A stretch of 5,739 bases of DNA from Acidobacteriaceae bacterium (lineage in GTDB: Bacteria; Acidobacteriota; Terriglobia; Terriglobales; Acidobacteriaceae), in assembly GCA_003140705.1 (NCBI GenBank), contig PLKU01000495.1, forward strand, positions 1-5,739, in the 5' to 3' direction. This document shows positions 5,504 through 5,739 of the stretch, one piece after another. Positions within the stretch are counted from its first letter, which is position 1; every line of letters starts with the position of its first letter. Below the pieces are notes generated by a model. The model searched no databases. It was given only the letters and a program-made list of their open reading frames with translations, and was not told the DNA's origin. The translations under genes were made by a program, and so were the position numbers.

Positions 5504-5739
5504 ATGATTGGACAGACTGATCTGGCCGGCAGCTTCACTCTGCATGGCACGTCGATGACCGTGAACCGCATGGGTTACGGTGCGATGCAACTCGCTGGGC
5601 GAGATGGTAACAAGTTGGTGTGGGGGCCTCCCCGCGATATCGATGCAGCGATTGCTGTTCTGCGAGAGTCCGTTGCAAGTGGCGTGAACCACATCGATAC
5701 AGCCGATTTCTATGGTCCTCATGTCACGAACCAGATCAT
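5504..5739 (+). CDS. aldo/keto reductase, N-terminal part (runs off the window)
   Basis: Aldo/keto reductases are cytoplasmic NADPH-dependent TIM-barrel enzymes that reduce aldehydes and ketones. The 78 visible residues start MIGQTDLAG and show NRMGYGAMQLAG (21-32), WGPPRDIDAAIAVLRESV (40-57) and GVNHIDTADFYGP (60-72). D65 and Y70 fit the first two members of the catalytic Asp-Tyr-Lys-His set; Lys and His lie beyond the window. The GPPRD and HIDTADFYGPHVTNQ segments resemble the YdbC-like branch of the family. The start is secure: AGGAG at 5492-5496 lies 7 nt ahead of the ATG. It follows the SDR remnant by 61 bases on the same strand, so the two may once have been co-transcribed; it now depends on its own or a cassette-derived promoter. 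Confidence 0.93.
   Translation, partial: MIGQTDLAGSFTLHGTSMTVNRMGYGAMQLAGRDGNKLVWGPPRDIDAAIAVLRESVASGVNHIDTADFYGPHVTNQI

Noticed and set aside
1..5739. tRNA, rRNA, CRISPR array or riboswitch
   Set aside because: I saw no tRNA-like cloverleaf, rRNA core, regularly spaced repeats or known riboswitch core on either strand by reading.

Overview
The window looks like a chromosomal accessory stretch from a moderately GC-rich bacterium. The paired YtxH-like/CsbD stress-type genes, the signal-peptide plus single-helix hypothetical protein and the SDR/aldo-keto reductase pair are a mix I associate with soil Acidobacteriota (Terriglobales type). Soil Proteobacteria would fit nearly as well, and no taxonomic marker is present, so this is a weak inference.

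Layout. Positions 205-1457 hold three same-strand genes that read as one small operon: a membrane-anchored conserved hypothetical, a shorter soluble paralogue of its C-terminal domain overlapping it by ATGA, and a CsbD-like small protein. Positions 1625-2730 are a complete IS5-family (IS903-like) insertion sequence with 17-bp terminal inverted repeats. Its minus-strand transposase carries an in-frame TAA at codon 26. No target-site duplication is visible. Positions 2731-3513 contain no convincing intact gene: a minus-strand frame broken by one TGA abuts the IS, and then comes an AT-rich non-coding stretch.

Positions 3514-4595 form the most unusual structure: perfect 27-bp inverted repeats enclosing a single complete gene (signal peptide, one transmembrane helix, conserved-looking soluble domain) with no transposase. 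The right repeat ends exactly where a short-chain dehydrogenase/reductase gene should begin. That gene has no start codon and also a one-base frameshift, so it is dead twice over. After a perfect short palindrome, an aldo/keto reductase gene with its own good ribosome binding site runs off the window end.

Reading it together: a stress/envelope mini-operon on the left and an oxidoreductase cluster on the right are separated by decaying mobile DNA. The IR-bracketed passenger-gene cassette is the best candidate for something undescribed (a non-autonomous mobile cassette or an invertible segment). Functions of the three hypothetical proteins cannot be assigned from sequence alone.
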